Shown piece after piece: positions 38,674 through 49,611 of a DNA stretch of 64,000 nt (the stretch's first letter is position 1; each line of letters starts with the position of its first letter). The position numbers and the translations under genes were made by a program. The notes under the pieces were generated by a model that saw only the letters and a list, made by a program, of their open reading frames with translations, had not been told where the DNA came from and did no database searches. Origin of the DNA: Burkholderiaceae bacterium (lineage in GTDB: Bacteria > Pseudomonadota > Gammaproteobacteria > Burkholderiales > Burkholderiaceae_C); NCBI GenBank assembly GCA_026125795.1, contig JAHCKM010000005.1, positions 186,001 through 250,000 of the forward strand, in the 5' to 3' direction.

Positions 38674-39549
38674 TCAGCCGGCCCAGTGCGCCAACGGGTG
38701 CACCGGCAAGCTGCGGCACATGCGACCAACCCAGGTGGCGGGGAGTTCGTCCTCGCCCCAAGTCGCCAACGGTCGATCACCCGTGCCGGCTCTCGCGAAC
38801 ACCGCACTGCCCGAACCAGACATGCGGCTGTTGCCGAAGCGCGCTTGCAGCCAATCGGCCACCTGGCCCACCTCGGCGCACTCGGCAAGGGCGACGGCCT
38901 GAAGGTCGTTGCGCCCGAATCCCGCAGCGTGGTTGTCGCCCAGCTCGGTGTTTGCGAGAAAGTCGGCGAGTATAACAGCCGGGGTCGCGCGCTCCAGCGC
39001 CGGGCTGCCGAAGATCTGCGCCGTGCCCAGCGACGCCTGGGGCTTGACCACCGCCAGCCAAGTGAGCGGCAGAACCACCGGCGTGATGCGCTCGCCGATG
39101 CCTTCGACGAAGGCATGCCGGCCGTGCAGGAAGAACGGCACGTCGGCCCCCAGCGTGAGGGCGATCGACGCCAGCTTCGCCCGCGGCCAGTGCAGAGCCC
39201 ACAGCCGGTTGAGCGCCAGCAACGTCGTTGCGGCATCGGAGCTGCCGCCGCCGAGGCCGGCGCCGGCCGGCACGCGCTTGTCGATGTGGATGTCCGCGCC
39301 GTAGCCGGAACCGCTGGCCTGCTGCAGCGCCCGTGCGGCGCGCAGACAAAGGTCATCCGGCGGCAATGGCGCGCCGAGGTCGTGGCGCTGAAGCTTGCCG
39401 TCGCTGCGCCTTTCGATGTGCAGGGTGTCGGCCCAGTCGATCAACATGAACACCGATTGCAGCAGGTGGTAGCCGTCGGCGCGCCGGCCGATCACGTGCA
39501 GGAACAAGTTGACCTTGGCCGGCGCGGTCAACTCGTAGGCGGCGTTCAT
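38674..39549 (-). CDS. ispE: 4-diphosphocytidyl-2-C-methyl-D-erythritol kinase
   Basis: 291 aa. A GHMP kinase of the MEP isoprenoid pathway. The start [24 protein letters not shown] contains the conserved Lys12. The ATP loop [15 protein letters not shown] ends near residue 108, and [12 protein letters not shown] is the third GHMP motif. The start overlaps the lolB stop (ATGA), so the two are coupled. tRNA-Gln and prs follow. Confidence 0.95.
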   Translation of the reverse strand: MNAAYELTAPAKVNLFLHVIGRRADGYHLLQSVFMLIDWADTLHIERRSDGKLQRHDLGAPLPPDDLCLRAARALQQASGSGYGADIHIDKRVPAGAGLGGGSSDAATTLLALNRLWALHWPRAKLASIALTLGADVPFFLHGRHAFVEGIGERITPVVLPLTWLAVVKPQASLGTAQIFGSPALERATPAVILADFLANTELGDNHAAGFGRNDLQAVALAECAEVGQVADWLQARFGNSRMSGSGSAVFARAGTGDRPLATWGEDELPATWVGRMCRSLPVHPLAHWAG

Positions 39550-40097
39550 TGCGCGGCAGGCCCATCCAGCCGGGCGCGCATCGTGACCGCCGGCGGTGCC
39601 TCGCGGTGTGCCTCGACCCACCCCTGCTCGAAGCGCGCCAGTCCGATGCGCCAGCCGAGTTGGAAGAATCCGGCTTCGCCGTCGGCGAGCGCCTCGCTGC
39701 GGGCGCCGGCCCACGGGCGCCCGCGCAGCCAATCGAACAGCGCCGCCAACGGTACACGCTCACCGAGCGCACGCTCGGCCAGGGTGTCCAGGTCGGGATA
39801 GCGCTGCTGCGAGCCCGGGGTCTCGAGCACCACGTCGTCGGGTTTCCAGCGTGCCTGCGCCAGCGTGTTGCCGAGCGGCGAGGTCAGCGCCATCGCGCCT
39901 TCACGCGCGTTGCCGCTTAGCTCGAACGCCGCGCTCAGCGCGCGCACCGGATCGGATTCCACGCGCACGCTCAGCCGACCCGTGAGCACCTGGGTGCCGT
40001 CCGCATGGGGCGTCTGCAGGCTGGCGCAGCCGGCCAACCCGGCGAGCGCCGCGGCACCGGCAGCAAGGCGCCGGAGGGCGACGGCGCGCAGGCTCAC
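39546..40097 (-). CDS. lolB: Outer-membrane lipoprotein receptor LolB
   Basis: 183 aa. Receives lipoproteins from LolA and inserts them into the outer membrane. The lipobox LAGC puts the lipid-carrying residue at Cys24. The domain features LTGRLSVRVESDP, FELSGNAREGAMALTSPLGNTLAQARW and LPLAALFDWLRGRP-like PLAALFDWLRGRPW are recognisable. It overlaps ispE and lies 4 nt after the upstream TPR gene, an operon order frequent in Betaproteobacteria. Confidence 0.9.
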   Translation of the reverse strand: MSLRAVALRRLAAGAAALAGLAGCASLQTPHADGTQVLTGRLSVRVESDPVRALSAAFELSGNAREGAMALTSPLGNTLAQARWKPDDVVLETPGSQQRYPDLDTLAERALGERVPLAALFDWLRGRPWAGARSEALADGEAGFFQLGWRIGLARFEQGWVEAHREAPPAVTMRARLDGPAAQ

Positions 40098-40101
40098 GGG
40101 T

Positions 40102-41940
40102 TCACAGGCTGACTTTGAGACGCGCCAGTGTCTCCTTCAGCACCTCGTTGGCGGCATCGCGACCGCGCGCGTCTTGCCAGATGCGGCGCGCTTCGTCGCG
40201 CTGGCCCATGGCCCACAGCACCTCGCCCAGGTGGGCGGCGATCTCGGTGTCCGGACGAGCGGCGTAGGCTTGCCGCAACCACTTGAGCGCTTCCTCGCGG
40301 TTGCCCATGCGGTACTCGACCCAGCCCATGCTGTCGATGATGAACGGGTCGCCCGGTGCGAGCTTCATGGCCTTCTGGATCAAGGCCTTGGCTTCCGGCA
40401 GGCGGAGCCGGCGATCGGCCAGCGAGTAGCCCAGCGCATTGTGCGCATGCGGATGCTCGGGTTTGAGGGCGATGACGCGCTGCAACAGCCGTTCCATCTC
40501 GGCGTAGCGCTCGAGCTTGTCCTCGAGCATGGCCTGTTCGTAGAGCAGATCTGCATCGTCGACGAAGCGCTTGTTGGCGGCAGCCAGGACATCGGTGGCT
40601 TCCTGCCAGCGCTTGAACTCGCGCAGCAACTGCACCTCGGCCAGCAGCTTGGCGCGCACATCGCCGTCGTTGCGCTCGGGCACGCGCCGGATCACTTCGC
40701 GCGCCTGCGCCAGCTGGCCCTGTCGCGCCAGCAGCGATGCGCGGCGGCTCTGCACGTCGAGCGCGCGCTGCGGGTTGTCGATCTTTGCGAGCCATGCCTC
40801 GGCCGCTTTCAGGTCGCCGCGCTGCTCGGCGATCTGCGCCAGCAGCAGCCATGCCTGAGTGAGGCCGCGATCGTCGCCCGCCTCAGCCGCCGCCTCGGCC
40901 TCAGCTGCCTCGGCCCCGCCCACCGGCGGCTTCTGCACCAACTCGACGAACCGCATCAGCGCAGCCTCCGCTTCGCGCGGCTGCTTCAGGTCGAGGCGCA
41001 ACGCGCCGAGCGTGAGCCAGGGTGTCGGCAGATTCGGCTCGACCTGTGTCAAGCGATCGAGGTGCTGCGCAGCTTCAGCGTAGCGCTGCACCTGCGTGAG
41101 CGCGCGGACGTAGCTCAGGCGCACTGCGGTCTCGATCTGCGGCCGTGCAAGGTACTGGGTGGCGATGGTCTCGGCCTCGGCCTGCATCGGCATCAGCTCG
41201 ATCGCGAGCAGCACCGGGCCGGGCGAGTCGGGTTCGTCGGCCGCTGCTTGCTGGGCGAGCTGAAGCGCCTTGCCGGGTTCGCTGGCCGCAAGCCATGCGC
41301 GGGCCAGCGCGACACGGGTGACAGTGCGAGTAGCCGGTGCATCGCGATAAGGCGCCAGCCACTGCTCCAGCAGCGTGGCAGCCTGTTTGCGATCGGTCGC
41401 GCGGGCCAGCAGACGCGGCGTTGCGGTGATCAGCCCGTTGCGCTGCTCCGGGGTGCTCTGCGCGATCCAGCTCTTCAGCGGCTCGCCGGCGTCTTCGATC
41501 CGGTTGAGCGCGATCAGGATCTGCAACTGGTAGCGCCGTGCATCGAGCGCATCGGGGGCCGATTGCCGCCATGCGCGCGTGGCGTCGAGCGCTTGCTCTC
41601 CGGCGCGCGCTTGCAGCGCGATGTCGACTGCGCGCTTGAACAGCGCCTCGTCGCGCGTGCGCCGCGCCGCGTCGAGCACCACCTCGTAGGCCGAGCCGGC
41701 ACGCCCCGCGCTCAGCTCCAGTTCGCCGATCAGCAGCTGGTAGAACAGCGGGGCATCGAGCGACGAGTTTTCCGGCGCTGGCTTGGCGGGTGCGGTTTTC
41801 GGCGCGGCGGGTTGCGTCGCCGGTGGTGCTGCGGGTGACGGCGAGGACTGCTCCGGCACCTGCGCGTGCGCGCAGGCCAACGCGACTGCGGTCAACAGCC
41901 CACCGATCACCGCACGACCGCCTTTGCCGCGAGCCTGCAC
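40102..41940 (-). CDS. Secreted TPR-repeat protein upstream of lolB
   Basis: 612 aa. A signal peptide ends near ACAHA (residue 26), followed by a Pro/Ala-rich linker. The rest is many TPR units; the clearest are near the C-terminus ([19 protein letters not shown] and [20 protein letters not shown]). Such proteins are regular neighbours of lolB-ispE and are probably periplasmic or outer-membrane-associated scaffolds. I chose the GTG at 41940, which has GGAG 6 nt upstream; a TTG two codons earlier is possible. It is divergent from mutM. Confidence 0.85.
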   Translation of the reverse strand: MQARGKGGRAVIGGLLTAVALACAHAQVPEQSSPSPAAPPATQPAAPKTAPAKPAPENSSLDAPLFYQLLIGELELSAGRAGSAYEVVLDAARRTRDEALFKRAVDIALQARAGEQALDATRAWRQSAPDALDARRYQLQILIALNRIEDAGEPLKSWIAQSTPEQRNGLITATPRLLARATDRKQAATLLEQWLAPYRDAPATRTVTRVALARAWLAASEPGKALQLAQQAAADEPDSPGPVLLAIELMPMQAEAETIATQYLARPQIETAVRLSYVRALTQVQRYAEAAQHLDRLTQVEPNLPTPWLTLGALRLDLKQPREAEAALMRFVELVQKPPVGGAEAAEAEAAAEAGDDRGLTQAWLLLAQIAEQRGDLKAAEAWLAKIDNPQRALDVQSRRASLLARQGQLAQAREVIRRVPERNDGDVRAKLLAEVQLLREFKRWQEATDVLAAANKRFVDDADLLYEQAMLEDKLERYAEMERLLQRVIALKPEHPHAHNALGYSLADRRLRLPEAKALIQKAMKLAPGDPFIIDSMGWVEYRMGNREEALKWLRQAYAARPDTEIAAHLGEVLWAMGQRDEARRIWQDARGRDAANEVLKETLARLKVSL

Positions 41941-42006
41941 AACCAACTCCAGAAGTCCACGGCCATTCTAGGCCGCTCACCTCGAGGCGGCAGGGATAAT
42001 CCCGGC

Positions 42007-42837
42007 ATGCCCGAGTTGCCCGAGGTGGAGGTCACGCGAATCGGTCTGGCCGAGCGCCTCCAAGGGGCCCGGGTGCGCGCCGTGCACGTCGGCAAGCCGC
42101 TGCGCTGGCCGCTCGGCGTGGCGCCGCGCACCTTGCACGATCTCGCCATCGGACCCTTGTCGCGGCGCGGGAAATACATCTGGATGCCGCTTGAGGGGGT
42201 CAAGCGCCGAGGTGGCCTGTTGTGGCATCTGGGCATGTCGGGGTCGCTTGCGCTGCACGAACGTGCGGCTCCGCCGCGCGGTGTGCACGACCACTTCGAG
42301 CTTGTCAGCACCGCCGGTGTGCTTCGCCTCACAGATCCACGCCGCTTCGGCGCCGTCTTGTGGTCCGATGCGCTCGACTCGCCGCCTGCGGTGCGCCTGC
42401 TGAGCGGGCTGGGCGCCGAGCCGTTCGACGCCGCGTTCACGGCGGCCGCGCTCCATGCCGGTTGCCGCAGCCGGCGCACGTCGATCAAGGCGGCGCTGCT
42501 GGCCGGCGACATCGTGGTTGGCGCCGGCAACATCTACGCGTGCGAGGCGCTGTTTCGCGCCGGCATCGACCCGCGCACGCGCTGCGACCGGCTCTCCCTG
42601 CCGCGTTGCGAGCGCTTGTTGCACGCGTTGCGCGATGTGCTGTCCGAAGCGGTGGCGCTCGGAGGTTCCACGCTGCGCGACTTTCGCGATTCGCACGGCA
42701 TGGCCGGCGAGTTCCAGTCAAACGCCCGTGTCTATGGACGCGAGGGCCAGCCTTGTCCCGCGTGCGGCGGCGCGGTGCGCCGCGTGGTGCAGGGCCAGCG
42801 GTCCAGCTTCTTCTGCCCTCTCTGCCAGCGTCGCTGA
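42007..42837 (+). CDS. mutM: Formamidopyrimidine-DNA glycosylase
   Basis: 276 aa. Removes 8-oxoguanine and ring-opened purines from DNA. The catalytic N-terminus PELPEVE (Pro, Glu after Met removal) is perfect, and the C-terminal zinc finger CPAC...CFCPLC-like (CPAC and CPLC) is intact. [18 protein letters not shown] is the helix-two-turn-helix segment. The longer open frame upstream is rejected because the ATG at 42007 gives the exact family start. MutY is encoded 2.2 kb downstream, with a dynamin-like GTPase gene between. Confidence 0.95.
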   Translation: MPELPEVEVTRIGLAERLQGARVRAVHVGKPLRWPLGVAPRTLHDLAIGPLSRRGKYIWMPLEGVKRRGGLLWHLGMSGSLALHERAAPPRGVHDHFELVSTAGVLRLTDPRRFGAVLWSDALDSPPAVRLLSGLGAEPFDAAFTAAALHAGCRSRRTSIKAALLAGDIVVGAGNIYACEALFRAGIDPRTRCDRLSLPRCERLLHALRDVLSEAVALGGSTLRDFRDSHGMAGEFQSNARVYGREGQPCPACGGAVRRVVQGQRSSFFCPLCQRR

Positions 42838-42990
42838 GGTCCCGCGGCACACGCGGGGTCCACCGCATACCGAGGCGCTGCGCACTATGTGGTGGCCGTG
42901 CCGCAAGCCCTGTCAGCAGATGTATCGCGTTGCGGCTGCACCAGAGGGTCTGAGCTAGGATCGTTCGGCAGATCTCTCCTGTTGGGCCCA

Positions 42991-45012
42991 ATGACTTCCA
43001 CCCTCGCGCGTCGCCTGGACGCTCTGGCCGACTGGCGCCGTGCGCTCGACCGCTCCGTCGAGCAGTTCTCGGCGTTCCTGGTTGACCACGAACTGCGCGA
43101 TTCGTCGGCCGCGGCACAGATCGATGCGCTGCGCCAGCGCCTTGCCAGCGATCGCCTCGTCTTGGCGTTTGTGGCCGAGTTCTCGCGCGGCAAATCCGAG
43201 CTGATCAACGCGATCTTCTTCGCCGACGCTGGCCGCAGGGTCATGCCGGCCACGCCCGGCCGCACGACGATGTGCCCGGTGGAACTGGCCTGGGATCCCG
43301 ACCAGCCGCCAGGCGTGTCGCTGCTGCCGATCGACACGCGCCTGCGCGCGGTGTCGCTGGCCGACCTGCGCGATCGGCTCGATCTGTGGAAGCGCATCGA
43401 GCTCCCAGTGCTCGAAGCGGCACAACTCGCCGAGGCGCTGGCCGAGGTCAAGCGCACGACGCACGTGTCGCTGGACGAGGCGCGCCAACTCGGCTTCTGG
43501 AACGACGAACATCCCGAGGACAACCCGCCGCAGGCGGCCGACGGCACAGTGGAAGTGCCGGCCTGGCGCCATGCGTTGATCAACTACCCGCACCCGCTGC
43601 TCAAACGCGGGTTGGTCGTGATCGACACGCCCGGCCTGAACGCCATCGGGGCCGAGCCGGAGTTGACGCTCGGCCTGCTGCCTTCGGCGCACGCCACGGT
43701 GTTCATTCTGGGCGCCGACACCGGGGTCACCAAGTCAGATCTCGAAATCTGGCGCGACCACCTCGATGGCCGTGCGCTCGAGCGTTTTGTCGTGCTGAAC
43801 AAGATCGACACGCTGGCCGATCCGCTGAGCTCGCGCGAGGAGGTCGAGCGGCAGGTGGCCAAGCAGTGTGAAGTCGTGGCGCAGACGCTGGCGATCGACG
43901 GCGCGCGGGTGTTCCCGCTGTCGGCGCGCGACGCGCTGGCGGCCCGCGTGGCCGGCAACGACGCGGCGCTGCAGGCCAGCCGCCTGCCAATGCTCGAGGA
44001 GGCGCTGTCGGCGCAGCTGATGCCGCAGCGCAGCGCGGTGGTCGGCCGCATCGCCGTCGACGGCATGGAAGCGCTGCGCCAGCACGCCACGCGCCGGCTC
44101 AACGATCAGCGGCGCCAGCTCGCCGAGCAGTTGCTCGAGCTGCGCGGCCTGCGCGGCAAGAGCGGCAGCAAGGTCAAGCTGATGCTTGAGCGGACGCAGG
44201 CCGATGCGGCCGAGTTCGAGCGCTGCACCGTGCGGCTGACGGCGCTCAAGGCGGTGCATGCACGCCAGCTCAAGCAGGTGATGCAGCTGCTGTCGAGCGA
44301 CCGCGTGCGCGACGAGGTGGCCCTGATGCGCAAGACCAGCGACGCAAGCTGGTTCAAGCTCGGCGCGCGCAAGGCGTTTGTCGGCTTGTGCGAGCGGCTG
44401 CGCGCGACGATGACGCAGGCGACGCAGAAAGTCGGCGAGATCGAGCAGATGGTGCAAGGCACCTTCAAGCAGCTCAACGCCGAATACGGTTTTGCGCTGG
44501 CGGTGCCGCCCGTGCCGAGCATGGAGCGCTACGAGCGCGAGCTGACGCTGATCGAGTCGAGCTATACCAAGTACCTCGGCGCCGCCAACGCGTGGCGCTT
44601 GTCGGAGCCCGGCTTTCTCGACCAGTTCATGCGCATGCTGGTGTCCAAGTTGCGTGTCGTGTTCGAGAACGCCGCCGGCGACATCGAGATGTGGAGCCGC
44701 TCCAACGCCGCGCAGATGGAATCCCAGCTGCGCGACCGCCGCAAGGGCTTCAAGCGCCGTCGCGAGGCGCTGGAGCGCATCCAGGGCGCGGCCGGCGAGC
44801 TGGAGCGCCGCATCGCCGAAGTGCAGGCGCAAGACGAGCGCCTGACGCTTTGGATCACCAGGGTCGATGAGCTGACCGCGGCATTGCGGGCGGTGGCCGC
44901 AACGCCGCCGTCGATCGGTGACAGCGCCGACCGTGCGCCGCACCTGTCACTGGTGCGTGCCAAGCCCAGCCTGAGCGCGGCGCCGGTCGAGGCCGCCAGC
45001 GGCTCCGCTTAG
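42991..45012 (+). CDS. Dynamin-like large GTPase
   Basis: 673 aa. A GTPase domain with a long helical stalk, as in bacterial dynamin-like proteins. The P-loop reads AEFSRGKS (62-69), where the first Gly of GxxxxGKS is replaced by Ala; G3 is DTPG (212-215) and G4 NKID (270-273). The region from about 350 to the end is largely helical and coiled-coil prone (RRKGFKRRREALERIQGAA). No transmembrane helix is obvious. It sits between mutM and mutY. Membrane remodelling or a stress role is possible; its function is not established. Confidence 0.85.
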   Translation: MTSTLARRLDALADWRRALDRSVEQFSAFLVDHELRDSSAAAQIDALRQRLASDRLVLAFVAEFSRGKSELINAIFFADAGRRVMPATPGRTTMCPVELAWDPDQPPGVSLLPIDTRLRAVSLADLRDRLDLWKRIELPVLEAAQLAEALAEVKRTTHVSLDEARQLGFWNDEHPEDNPPQAADGTVEVPAWRHALINYPHPLLKRGLVVIDTPGLNAIGAEPELTLGLLPSAHATVFILGADTGVTKSDLEIWRDHLDGRALERFVVLNKIDTLADPLSSREEVERQVAKQCEVVAQTLAIDGARVFPLSARDALAARVAGNDAALQASRLPMLEEALSAQLMPQRSAVVGRIAVDGMEALRQHATRRLNDQRRQLAEQLLELRGLRGKSGSKVKLMLERTQADAAEFERCTVRLTALKAVHARQLKQVMQLLSSDRVRDEVALMRKTSDASWFKLGARKAFVGLCERLRATMTQATQKVGEIEQMVQGTFKQLNAEYGFALAVPPVPSMERYERELTLIESSYTKYLGAANAWRLSEPGFLDQFMRMLVSKLRVVFENAAGDIEMWSRSNAAQMESQLRDRRKGFKRRREALERIQGAAGELERRIAEVQAQDERLTLWITRVDELTAALRAVAATPPSIGDSADRAPHLSLVRAKPSLSAAPVEAASGSA

Positions 45013-45060
45013 CACAACGGTCAAGGCGGGGCAGGCCCCGCCATCCTGTAGCCTGCGCGT

Positions 45061-46128
45061 GTGAGCACGCCAAGCGCATCGAAGTCCAAGGTTGCCGAGC
45101 GCGTGGTCGCGTGGCAGCTCGCGCAGGGCCGGCGCGGCCTGCCGTGGCAGGGCGAGCGCGATCCATACCGCGTGTGGCTGTCGGAGGTGATGCTGCAGCA
45201 GACGCAGGTGGCCACGGCACTGGCGTACTACCAGCGCTTCATCGCCAGATTTCCCGACGTCGCGGCGTTGGCGGCTGCGCCGCTGGACGACGTGCTCGCA
45301 CTTTGGAGCGGCCTGGGCTACTACAGCCGTGCGCGTTATCTGCACCGCTGCGCGCGGACCGTGGTGGGCGATCATGGCGGCGCGTTTCCGCGCAGTGCTG
45401 CCGCGTTGGCCCAATTGCCCGGCATCGGGCCGTCGACCGCGGCAGCGATCGCGGCGTTCTGCTTTCACGAGCGCGCCGCCATCCTCGACGGAAACGTCAA
45501 GCGCGTGCTGGCGCGCCACATCGGCTTCGAGGGCGACCTTGCCAGCGCGTCATCGCAGCGCGAGTTGTGGCTGCACGCCCAGTCGCTGCTGCCGCCGGCA
45601 ACGCAGATGCCGAGCTACACGCAAGGACTGATGGATCTCGGCGCCACGGTGTGCCTGCCGCGCCAGCCGCGCTGCCTGCTGTGTCCGTTGCACGCCGACT
45701 GCGTGGCGCGCCGCACCGGCCGTACCGCTGCACTGCCGCTGAAGTCGCGCCGCCTGCAGCGTGGCAGCCGCAGCAACGCGCTGCTGTGGCTGCGCCATCG
45801 CGACGATGTGCTGCTGGTGCGGCGCCCCGAGCGCGGGGTGTGGGCCGGATTGTGGAGCCTGCCCGAGATGAGTGATCTTGCGGCGGCGCGCGCCCAGGCA
45901 GCGCAGTGGTCGGGGCGAGGCGTCGAGCTGCCGCCGATCGCCCATGCGCTCACGCACTTTGACTGGCAGCTGCGGCCGTTGCGCTGGGACCTGCCGGCGC
46001 GCACGGATGCCGCGGCGCGCGAACGCATCGCCGCCAGCCTGGGCCCGGCGCGCTGGCTGCCGCTGAACGATGCGCTGGCGATGAGCCTGCCCTCGCCGGT
46101 GCGCAAGCTGCTCAACAGCGGCGGTTGA
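45061..46128 (+). CDS. mutY: A/G-specific adenine glycosylase
   Basis: 355 aa with a GTG start. Removes adenine mispaired with 8-oxoguanine, the partner of MutM in the GO system. Catalytic Glu42 is in SEVMLQQTQV, the helix-hairpin-helix is LPGIGPSTAAAI (119-130), and Asp143 is in ILDGNVKR. The [4Fe-4S] cysteines are at 198, 205, 208 and 214. The C-terminal NUDIX-like domain recognises the 8-oxoG strand. It is 48 nt downstream of the GTPase gene, so co-transcription is likely. Confidence 0.95.
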   Translation: MSTPSASKSKVAERVVAWQLAQGRRGLPWQGERDPYRVWLSEVMLQQTQVATALAYYQRFIARFPDVAALAAAPLDDVLALWSGLGYYSRARYLHRCARTVVGDHGGAFPRSAAALAQLPGIGPSTAAAIAAFCFHERAAILDGNVKRVLARHIGFEGDLASASSQRELWLHAQSLLPPATQMPSYTQGLMDLGATVCLPRQPRCLLCPLHADCVARRTGRTAALPLKSRRLQRGSRSNALLWLRHRDDVLLVRRPERGVWAGLWSLPEMSDLAAARAQAAQWSGRGVELPPIAHALTHFDWQLRPLRWDLPARTDAAARERIAASLGPARWLPLNDALAMSLPSPVRKLLNSGG

Positions 46129-46206
46129 ATCGGCTCGGACGGAGCCAGGCCGCCCCGGGCCGACGGTCCCGCTGGGAGGCGCGAATCAATCCCGCAAGGT
46201 TCAACT

Positions 46207-46857
46207 TCAGCCCGATACCACGCCCTTGCCGCGCAGGTATTCGTCGACCAGACGCAGCCGCATCTGCGGGTCTTCGAGCTCCATCAGCTTTTGCTTGGCG
46301 GCCAGCGAGATCGGCAACAGCTCGCACCAGCGGTTGGCGACCCAACCGGCGTCGTCGAAGTGGTAGGGCTTGCTAAACGGGGATCCGCTCTTGCGCTCGA
46401 GCGCGCCGATCGCGCTGGCCAGTGCTTTCACGGTCGCCAGCATCGCGGCCGGCGGCGCCAGCACCGGGTCGTCGTCCACCAGCCAGGCGCGCGCGGTCCA
46501 CAGCCCGTCGGGCTGCTGCAGCGGCTCGTCGATCTCGAAGCGCTGCGTGCCGAGGCACTTCACCCGCAGCACGCCGGCCTGCTCCGCATCGACTTCCTGC
46601 AGCTCGGCCAGTACGCCGGTGGACTCCAGCAGCACCGGCTCGTCGTTTTGTGTGCGCACCTCCGAGCCCTGGCGCAGACACACCACGCCAAAGGGCTGCT
46701 TCTCGCGCAGGCACCGGCTCACCAGATCGAGGTAGCGCGGCTCGAACACGCGCAGCTGCAGCTGGGCGCCCGGAAACAACACGCTTTGCAGCGGGAACAG
46801 CGCTAGATGCGGCAGGCTGTGCGGATCGCCGCTGGAATCAGAAGTGGGTTCGTTCAA
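46207..46857 (-). CDS. Lon N-terminal (substrate-binding) domain protein
   Basis: 216 aa, TTG start. A stand-alone LON substrate-binding domain without ATPase or protease parts: [28 protein letters not shown], then FGVVCLRQG. Single-domain LON proteins are widespread and their role is unclear. The start overlaps the rapZ stop (TTGA), which ends a tightly coupled recN-rapZ-LON series on the minus strand. A downstream start is conceivable but would remove part of the conserved region. Confidence 0.85.
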   Translation of the reverse strand: MNEPTSDSSGDPHSLPHLALFPLQSVLFPGAQLQLRVFEPRYLDLVSRCLREKQPFGVVCLRQGSEVRTQNDEPVLLESTGVLAELQEVDAEQAGVLRVKCLGTQRFEIDEPLQQPDGLWTARAWLVDDDPVLAPPAAMLATVKALASAIGALERKSGSPFSKPYHFDDAGWVANRWCELLPISLAAKQKLMELEDPQMRLRLVDEYLRGKGVVSG

Positions 46858-47801
46858 TCGACGGTGTCCAGTTCGCGGTGCCGCACCAGCGCCGTGCCGA
46901 AGTCGGCGAATCGCCGCGCCAGTTGTTCGACGATGTACACCGAGCGGTGTTGTCCGCCGGTGCAGCCGATCGCCACGGTGAGGTAGCTGCGCTGGTCGGC
47001 CTCGAACACCGGCAGCCAGCGTCGCAGAAAGGCCTCGATCTGCGCCAGGATCTCCTCGCTCTCGGGCTGCGCGCGCAAGTAGTCGGCCACCGGTGCGTCG
47101 GAGCCGCTGAGCGCGCGCAGCTCGCGGATGTAGTAAGGGTTCGGCAGCATGCGCACGTCGAACACGTAGTCGGCGTCCAGCGGCACGCCGAACTTGAACG
47201 CGAACGACTCGAACACCAGCGTCAGCGCGGCGCGGCGCGCCTGCACCAGTCGGCGCACCCAGCCGCGCAAGTCGGCCGGTCGGAGCTGGCTCGTGTCGAT
47301 CACCGTCGACACCTCGCGCAGCTCGCCGAGCAGCAGGCGCTCGAGCTCGATCGCGTCGATCAGCGCGTGCTGCGTGTCGCTGGCCGACGGATTGGCCAGC
47401 GGGTGCGGCCGGCGCGTCTCGGAGAAGCGTCGCACCAACGAGTCGGTGGTCGCATCGAGGAACAGCGAGCGGATCTGCACGCCGTCGGCACGCATCTCGT
47501 CCATCAGCGGGACCAAGGCGGGCAAGGAGCGTGCCGCGCGCACGTCCACCGCCACTGCGATGCGGTGGGTGTCGCGCGCGTGCTCCAGGCGCACGAACTC
47601 GCGCAGCAGCTCCGGTGGCAGGTTGTCGACGCAGAAGTAGCCGGCGTCTTCCAGCGCGTGCAGCGCCACCGACTTGCCGGACCCGGAGATGCCGGTGACC
47701 AGCACCACCTCACGCAGCGGCGCGCCGGGCGCCGTGCCGGTCGGTGCAGCCGCCGATGCCGCATCGGACGGCGCTGCTGCGTGTGGCGCGGGCGCGTTCA
47801 C
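46854..47801 (-). CDS. rapZ: RNase adapter protein RapZ
   Basis: 315 aa. A nucleotide-binding protein that in enterobacteria guides RNase E to the sRNA GlmZ and so tunes glucosamine-6-phosphate synthesis. The Walker A motif GISGSGKS is at 37-44. [22 protein letters not shown] and the C-terminal [14 protein letters not shown] are diagnostic. The GTG at 47801 overlaps the recN stop (GTGA). The first 30 residues are Ala/Pro-rich and extra. The long open frame upstream is antisense noise over recN. Confidence 0.93.
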   Translation of the reverse strand: MNAPAPHAAAPSDAASAAAPTGTAPGAPLREVVLVTGISGSGKSVALHALEDAGYFCVDNLPPELLREFVRLEHARDTHRIAVAVDVRAARSLPALVPLMDEMRADGVQIRSLFLDATTDSLVRRFSETRRPHPLANPSASDTQHALIDAIELERLLLGELREVSTVIDTSQLRPADLRGWVRRLVQARRAALTLVFESFAFKFGVPLDADYVFDVRMLPNPYYIRELRALSGSDAPVADYLRAQPESEEILAQIEAFLRRWLPVFEADQRSYLTVAIGCTGGQHRSVYIVEQLARRFADFGTALVRHRELDTVD

Positions 47802-49498
47802 GTGCGCGAGCGCCGTTTCGCGGCGCGTGGTGCCGGCGTCGCCGCACCTTGCAGCAAGGCTTGCGCGTGTGCGGTGCCCGACAGGCGCTCGCCGCCGAGC
47901 ATGCGGGCGATCTCCGCCACGCGCGCTTCGCCGCTCACGCGCTGCAGGTCGCTCTGCGCGCGCCCCGCCACCTGACGCTTGCTGACCACCCAATGGTGGT
48001 CTCCGCAGGCGGCCACCTGCGCCAGGTGCGTGACCGACAGCACCTGGGCCGACTGCCCCAGCTGCTTCATCAGCGCGCCCACCACGTCGCCCACGGTACC
48101 TCCGATGCCGGCGTCGATCTCGTCGAAGATCAGCGTCCCCGCACCCGCGTCCGGCGCAGCGCCGCGCGCCCGCGACGTGGTGACTGCGATCGCCAGCGCC
48201 AGGCGCGACAGCTCGCCGCCGGAGGCCACCTTGGCCAGCGCGCGCGGCGTGCTGCCGGCATGGCCTGCAACCTGAAACTCGACGTTCTCGAGGCCAAAGC
48301 TCTGCGGCGGGTCCTGCGGAATCAGCGCGACGTCGAAGCGGCCGCCCGTCATGCCGAGGCCCTGCATCGCCTGCGTCACCGCATCGGCCAGGGCGCTCGC
48401 GGCCTGCTTGCGCAGGGCGCTCACGCGCGCGGCCTCGACGCGATACTCGCGCTCGGCCTGGGCGATCGTCTGCTCCAGGCCCGACACGTCGGTTGCGGCG
48501 TCGAGCGCGCGCAGCGCGTCCTTCCATTGAGTGAGCAGCGCCGGCAGTTCCGCCGGCGGGCGGCGCAGCCGCCGCGCCAGCCCGTGCCAGGCCGACAGGC
48601 GTGCGTCGAGCTCGGCCAGGCGCGCACCGTCGGCGCGCTCGCGGCCGAGGTAGGCGTGCAGCGAATGCGCGGCGTCGCCCAGCTGCGCCTGCGCACCCTG
48701 CAGCACCTCGATCACCGCGCTCAGCGCCGCATCGAAGCGCACCACCTGGTGCAGCGCCGACAACGCCTGCCCGGTGCGCTCGAGCGCACTGCCATCGGCC
48801 TGCGACACGCCATCGAGCCCGCTGCGCGCCGCATCGATCAGCGCCTGCGCGTTCGACAGCCGGCTGTGCTCGGCATTGAGCTCGTCCCATTCGTCGGCGC
48901 CGGGCGCCAGCCGATCGAGCTCGTGGATCTGCCAGGCCAGACGCTCACGTTCACGCTGAATCTCGTCGCCGCGCTCGCGCGCCCGCTGCAGCGCCGCCGT
49001 GGCGGCTTTCCAGCGCGCGTGCAGCGCTACCAGCGGGGCGCCGTCGAGGCCTGCCTGCGCATCGAGCAGCGCGCGCGCGTCGCCGGCGCGCGTGAGCCGC
49101 TGCCACGCGTGCTGGCCATGGATCTCCACCAGCTGCTCGGCCGCCTCGCGCAACTGTGCGATCGTGGCGGGGCTGCCGTTGATCCATGCGCGGCTCTTGC
49201 CTTGCGCGTCAAGCGTGCGCCGCAGCAGCAGCGACTCCTGCGTGTCGAAGCCGGCCTCTTCGAGCCACGGCTTCAGCGCGGCCGGTAGGTTGTCGAACTC
49301 GGCGCTGACCTCGGCCCGGCTGCAACCCTGGCGCAGCAGCCCCACGTCGCCGCGGCTGCCGAGTGCGAGCTGCAACGCGTCGATCAGGATCGACTTGCCG
49401 GCGCCGGTTTCGCCGGTGAGCACCGAGAAGCCGGCGTCAAACTCGACCTCGAGCTCCGGCACGATGACGAAGTCCCTCAAGGTCAGTCGTTTGAACAT
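47798..49498 (-). CDS. recN: DNA repair protein RecN
   Basis: 566 aa. An SMC-like ATPase in double-strand break repair. Walker A GETGAGKS is at 29-36 in the typical start [20 protein letters not shown]. Long coiled-coil arms follow, and the C-terminal ABC half has [12 protein letters not shown] and [13 protein letters not shown]. It lies 113 nt downstream of nadK on the same strand, a pairing (nadK-recN) common in Betaproteobacteria next to hrcA. Confidence 0.95.
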   Translation of the reverse strand: MFKRLTLRDFVIVPELEVEFDAGFSVLTGETGAGKSILIDALQLALGSRGDVGLLRQGCSRAEVSAEFDNLPAALKPWLEEAGFDTQESLLLRRTLDAQGKSRAWINGSPATIAQLREAAEQLVEIHGQHAWQRLTRAGDARALLDAQAGLDGAPLVALHARWKAATAALQRARERGDEIQRERERLAWQIHELDRLAPGADEWDELNAEHSRLSNAQALIDAARSGLDGVSQADGSALERTGQALSALHQVVRFDAALSAVIEVLQGAQAQLGDAAHSLHAYLGRERADGARLAELDARLSAWHGLARRLRRPPAELPALLTQWKDALRALDAATDVSGLEQTIAQAEREYRVEAARVSALRKQAASALADAVTQAMQGLGMTGGRFDVALIPQDPPQSFGLENVEFQVAGHAGSTPRALAKVASGGELSRLALAIAVTTSRARGAAPDAGAGTLIFDEIDAGIGGTVGDVVGALMKQLGQSAQVLSVTHLAQVAACGDHHWVVSKRQVAGRAQSDLQRVSGEARVAEIARMLGGERLSGTAHAQALLQGAATPAPRAAKRRSRT

Positions 49499-49523
49499 GG
49501 CCTTTGCGCCGTACCTTCAAGCG

Positions 49524-49607
49524 GACACCGCGGATCCGGCTTTGCCGGTCCGCTGGTGTCGCCCCCTGGAGGGGGAGGCGGCCGCCAGGCCGCTTCGGGG
49601 GTGGTCC
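49524..49607. repeat. Hairpin and GC-rich repeat between nadK and recN
   Basis: An extended imperfect hairpin (49524-49560: GACACC...GGTGTC outside, CCGGC-TTT-GCCGG inside) is followed by CCCCCTGGAGGGGG, the palindrome GGCGGCCGCC and CGCTTCGGGGGTGG. No U-run follows on either strand. It matches the kind of repeat often seen in Burkholderiales spacers. Confidence 0.5.
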
Positions 49608-49611
49608 ATGT

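Noticed and set aside
38523-39356. N-terminal extension of the prs frame
   Set aside because: It passes through tRNA-Gln and ispE; the GTG at 38522 gives the normal PRPP synthetase length.
39865-41838. 657-codon open frame on the plus strand
   Set aside because: Antisense over lolB and the TPR gene; Gln/Arg/Leu-rich shadow.
47802-48890. Long N-terminal extension of the rapZ frame
   Set aside because: It runs within recN in another frame, has Arg/Ala/Gly shadow composition, and rapZ has a coupled GTG start at 47801.
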